Positions 14,074 to 15,676 of a stretch of DNA of 15,676 nt are shown one piece after another. Within the stretch, counting starts at the first letter, position 1; each line of letters begins with the position of its first letter. The stretch lies in contig CADCOL010000089.1 in assembly GCA_902803015.1 (NCBI GenBank), positions 1-15,676 on the forward strand, read 5' to 3'. Source of the stretch: an uncultured Lachnospiraceae bacterium (GTDB lineage: Bacteria; Bacillota; Clostridia; Lachnospirales; Lachnospiraceae). The notes beneath the pieces are model-generated. The model ran no database searches. It had not been told where the DNA came from and saw only the letters and a program-made list of their open reading frames with translations. A program made the translations under genes and the position numbers.

Positions 14074-14607
14074 ATGGCAAGAGAGAAAAGAATCAACATG
14101 GTAATTCTGGGACTTTTATCCCACGAGGACTTAACGGGATATGATATGAAAAAACGCATCGATACTGCCATCAGTTTTTTCTGGAACGGCAGTTTCGGGA
14201 ATATCTATCCGGCCCTGAAAGAACTGGAAGAGGATGCCCTGATTAAAAGTAAAAAAACTTCCGTGGGCGGTCGTGAAAAGATTCTTTATCACATTACGGC
14301 GAAAGGGAAAAAAGAACTCGGAACATGGCTGAAAGACGACCAGGCGAGCAATGAACTACGTTACGAAACCCTGTTAAAAATTTTCTTTGCCGGAGGCGCG
14401 GACAGAAGCACGGCGTTTCGGAATATCGACCTCTTCGAAGAAAAGATTTCAAAGGACTTAAAGACTCTTAAGATGCTTTGCAGGTCACTGGAGGGTTGTC
14501 TCGATAATGACGATCATCTCTATTATTACCTGACGGCCTCCTTCGGTGTGGAGACGTATGAAGCATACCTGAAGTGGTGCACAAAAGCAAAGAAAATGTT
14601 AAAGTAA
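14074..14607 (+). CDS. PadR family transcriptional regulator
   Basis: This 177-residue protein has an N-terminal PadR winged-helix domain (about 8-80) and a C-terminal helical Vir_act_alpha_C-type dimerisation domain (about 93-175). The winged helix shows ILGLLSHEDLTGYDMKKRI at the start and NIYPALKELEEDALI as recognition helix and turn. The wing is REKILYHITAKGKKEL. It belongs to the longer PadR subfamily 1. The start is set by GAGAAGGG 4-6 bases upstream. A promoter with an inverted repeat precedes it, suggesting autorepression. In relatives this type of regulator often controls adjacent transporter, flavodoxin or detoxification genes. Here the adjacent gene is a flavodoxin stump of 17 codons, so its local target appears to have been lost. 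Confidence 0.92.
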   Translation: MAREKRINMVILGLLSHEDLTGYDMKKRIDTAISFFWNGSFGNIYPALKELEEDALIKSKKTSVGGREKILYHITAKGKKELGTWLKDDQASNELRYETLLKIFFAGGADRSTAFRNIDLFEEKISKDLKTLKMLCRSLEGCLDNDDHLYYYLTASFGVETYEAYLKWCTKAKKMLK

Positions 14608-14639
14608 CTGTAAGCCAAAAAGGAAAGGCGGTATGTATT

Positions 14640-14690
14640 ATGAAAAGACTGGTTGTATATTATTCTTTATCCGGAATATTGATTTATTAA
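14640..14690 (+). pseudogene. Truncated flavodoxin gene remnant
   Basis: A 16-residue reading frame starting MKRLVVYYSLSG matches the first strand and the start of the FMN phosphate loop of flavodoxins (usually followed by NTxxxA). After SG the sequence turns into ILIY and a stop. The ribosome binding site AGGAAAGGCGG is intact 7 or so bases upstream, so this was a real gene start. No downstream flavodoxin sequence was seen in any frame before the next gene. This points to a deletion that fused the stump to unrelated intergenic sequence. A regulatory leader peptide is the alternative, but the flavodoxin match is specific. Confidence 0.65.
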
Positions 14691-14707
14691 ATTATAGATG
14701 CTATTAT
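14679..14707 (+). promoter_or_regulatory. Possible promoter of the last gene
   Basis: TTGATT (14679-14684) and TATTAT (14702-14707) are 17 bp apart, with the -35 box inside the flavodoxin stump. Transcription would begin near 14714, just before the hairpin at 14733-14765. Confidence 0.5.
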
Positions 14708-14732
14708 GAGCCTGTACAGAGAAGAAACAATG

Positions 14733-14765
14733 GCGTTTCATCCAAAACGGATGGGACGCTTTTTT
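14733..14765 (+). terminator. Terminator-type hairpin just upstream of the last gene (possible attenuator)
   Basis: An 11-bp stem (14733-14743 with 14749-14759, two G-U pairs) has an AAAAC loop and is followed by six T, a textbook intrinsic terminator. Only 18 bases lie between the T-run and the ATG at 14784, which leaves no space for a downstream promoter. Transcripts of the last gene must therefore pass through it. Confidence 0.85.
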
Positions 14766-14783
14766 GCATTTTGGGGGATAAGT

Positions 14784-15676
14784 ATGGCGGCATTTGATAA
14801 AGTAAAAAGCGGCATTCCGCAAATGGACGAAGCACTGGATTACATTCGTCTCGGAGACAATGTGGTATGGCGTGTATCGGACCTTTCGGAGTTTAAACTC
14901 TTCATGGAGCCGTATGTAAAGCAGGCGATTGAAGATAAGCGGAACATTATCTATTTTCGTTTTGCATCCCATGAACCTCTCGTGGAAGACCGGCCGGAAA
15001 TCAAGACGGTTTGCGTGCCCTTGTCCCACCGCTTTGAGAATTTTACCGTGGACATTCATAACGTGATTGAGAGGGAAGGAAAAGATGCCTTCTATGTTTT
15101 CGACTGTCTGTCGGAACTGCAGACTGCGTGGGCAACGGACCTTATGATGGGAAATTTCTTCCGCGTAACCTGTCCGTTTCTCTTTATTCTGGATACGGTG
15201 GCATTTTTCCCGATTATCCGCGGAAAGCATTCCGTCCGTGCCATTAATAAAATTCTGAATACGACGCAGCTGTTCTTCGATGTATATTCCGATAAGAAAA
15301 ATGTCTATGTGCGTCCGGAAAAGGTCTGGAACCGGAATTCGGAAACCATGTTTCTGCCGCATACCTATAATCCCGAAAACGGGGATTTTAAACCCATTCT
15401 GGACGGGGTCAAATCTTCTCACTTTTATCAGACCCTGGGTCATGCACAGCGTTCGGCCGAAGAGCAGTACTCCGATTCCTGGGACCGCTTTTTTAACCGC
15501 GTAAAACTGATGAACGAAAACGGAATGGACATTGCCGATGACTGTTACAGGATGTGCGACATCATGATGACACGTGATGATAAAATGCGTGAGATGGTAA
15601 AGAAGCATTTTACACCGAAGGATTATTTCGAGGTCCGGGATCATATGGTCGGCACCGGAATGATCGGAGGAAAAGC
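14784..15676 (+). CDS. PEP-synthase-like protein with N-terminal KaiC/RecA-like region (3' end outside window)
   Basis: The frame is open from 14784 to the window end; 297 codons are visible. GGGGGA ends about 5 bases before the ATG. In-frame ATGs at 14706 and 14730 exist but lack ribosome sites and would place the terminator hairpin inside the gene. Residues 10-29 (GIPQMDEALDYIRLGDNVVW) resemble the opening of KaiC/RecA-like ATPase domains. No Walker A GxxxxGK[ST] follows, so this domain probably does not hydrolyse ATP. FFRVTCPFLFILDTVAFFPI (about 129-148) would be a core strand region. The last visible residues, VGTGMIGGKA, match the start of the PPDK/PEP-synthase ATP-grasp domain (family FGTGxIGGKAxGL). 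I therefore expect a large PEP/pyruvate-binding protein continuing outside. Function is uncertain; it is not a housekeeping PEP synthase of ordinary layout. Confidence 0.68.
   Translation, partial: MAAFDKVKSGIPQMDEALDYIRLGDNVVWRVSDLSEFKLFMEPYVKQAIEDKRNIIYFRFASHEPLVEDRPEIKTVCVPLSHRFENFTVDIHNVIEREGKDAFYVFDCLSELQTAWATDLMMGNFFRVTCPFLFILDTVAFFPIIRGKHSVRAINKILNTTQLFFDVYSDKKNVYVRPEKVWNRNSETMFLPHTYNPENGDFKPILDGVKSSHFYQTLGHAQRSAEEQYSDSWDRFFNRVKLMNENGMDIADDCYRMCDIMMTRDDKMREMVKKHFTPKDYFEVRDHMVGTGMIGGK

Noticed and set aside
14667..15644. Minus-strand frame of 325 codons
   Set aside because: It is antisense to the PEP-synthase-like gene, whose plus frame has a good ribosome site and family motifs; the product matches nothing.
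1..15676. CRISPR arrays, insertion sequences, phage genes
   Set aside because: No regularly spaced repeats, transposase or phage-like frames were seen on either strand.

Overview
All genes run on the plus strand, densely packed with short gaps, ATGA overlaps and strong purine-rich ribosome binding sites. The base composition is moderate and the promoters are of the sigma-A type. The gene families (LytTR/DUF3021 pair, PadR, TetR with a cysteine-motif flavoprotein, flavodoxin, KaiC-like/PEP-synthase-like protein) fit an anaerobic Firmicute, most likely a Lachnospiraceae-type gut Clostridium. This placement is inferred from family content and style, not from a marker gene.

Positions 1-7923 look like one operon. 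It opens with the 3' part of an M20 (PepT-like) metallopeptidase. Four tandem paralogues of the Xi-class glutathione transferase / glutathionyl-hydroquinone reductase family (ECM4/YqjG) follow. Then come two PLP enzymes that make or break C-S bonds: a cystathionine gamma-synthase/lyase family member and a MalY/PatB-type C-S lyase. Together these could remove or process thiol (cysteine or peptide) conjugates of electrophiles, ending in C-S cleavage. Four such transferases together in a presumed glutathione-poor anaerobe, with the usual gamma-glutamyl-binding Glu-Ser pair altered in all four, is the most interesting content of the window. The first paralogue also carries a second, duplicated C-terminal GST domain.

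Positions 7924-9410 hold a degenerate or atypical tRNA-like element with a CAU anticodon, a SurE 5'-nucleotidase, a small exported protein of unknown function preceded by a tandem 9-bp repeat, and a clear terminator.

Positions 9440-10990 hold a self-contained redox regulon. A consensus promoter is overlapped by two GGCTAAT palindromes and drives a TetR regulator that overlaps a flavodoxin-fold reductase with an Isf-like cysteine motif. A hairpin follows.

Positions 11026-14607 hold a LytTR regulator with a DUF3021 membrane partner and an acyltransferase-3 membrane protein. A membrane-anchored alpha/beta hydrolase with its own promoter comes next, and then a PadR regulator with a promoter-proximal inverted repeat. 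Just after PadR lies the 17-codon stump of a flavodoxin gene.

Positions 14679-15676 hold a promoter-like sequence, a strong terminator-type hairpin immediately upstream of the last start codon (possible attenuation), and the 5' part of a large protein. Its visible 297 codons look like a Walker-A-less KaiC/RecA-like domain leading into a PEP-synthase-type ATP-grasp domain.
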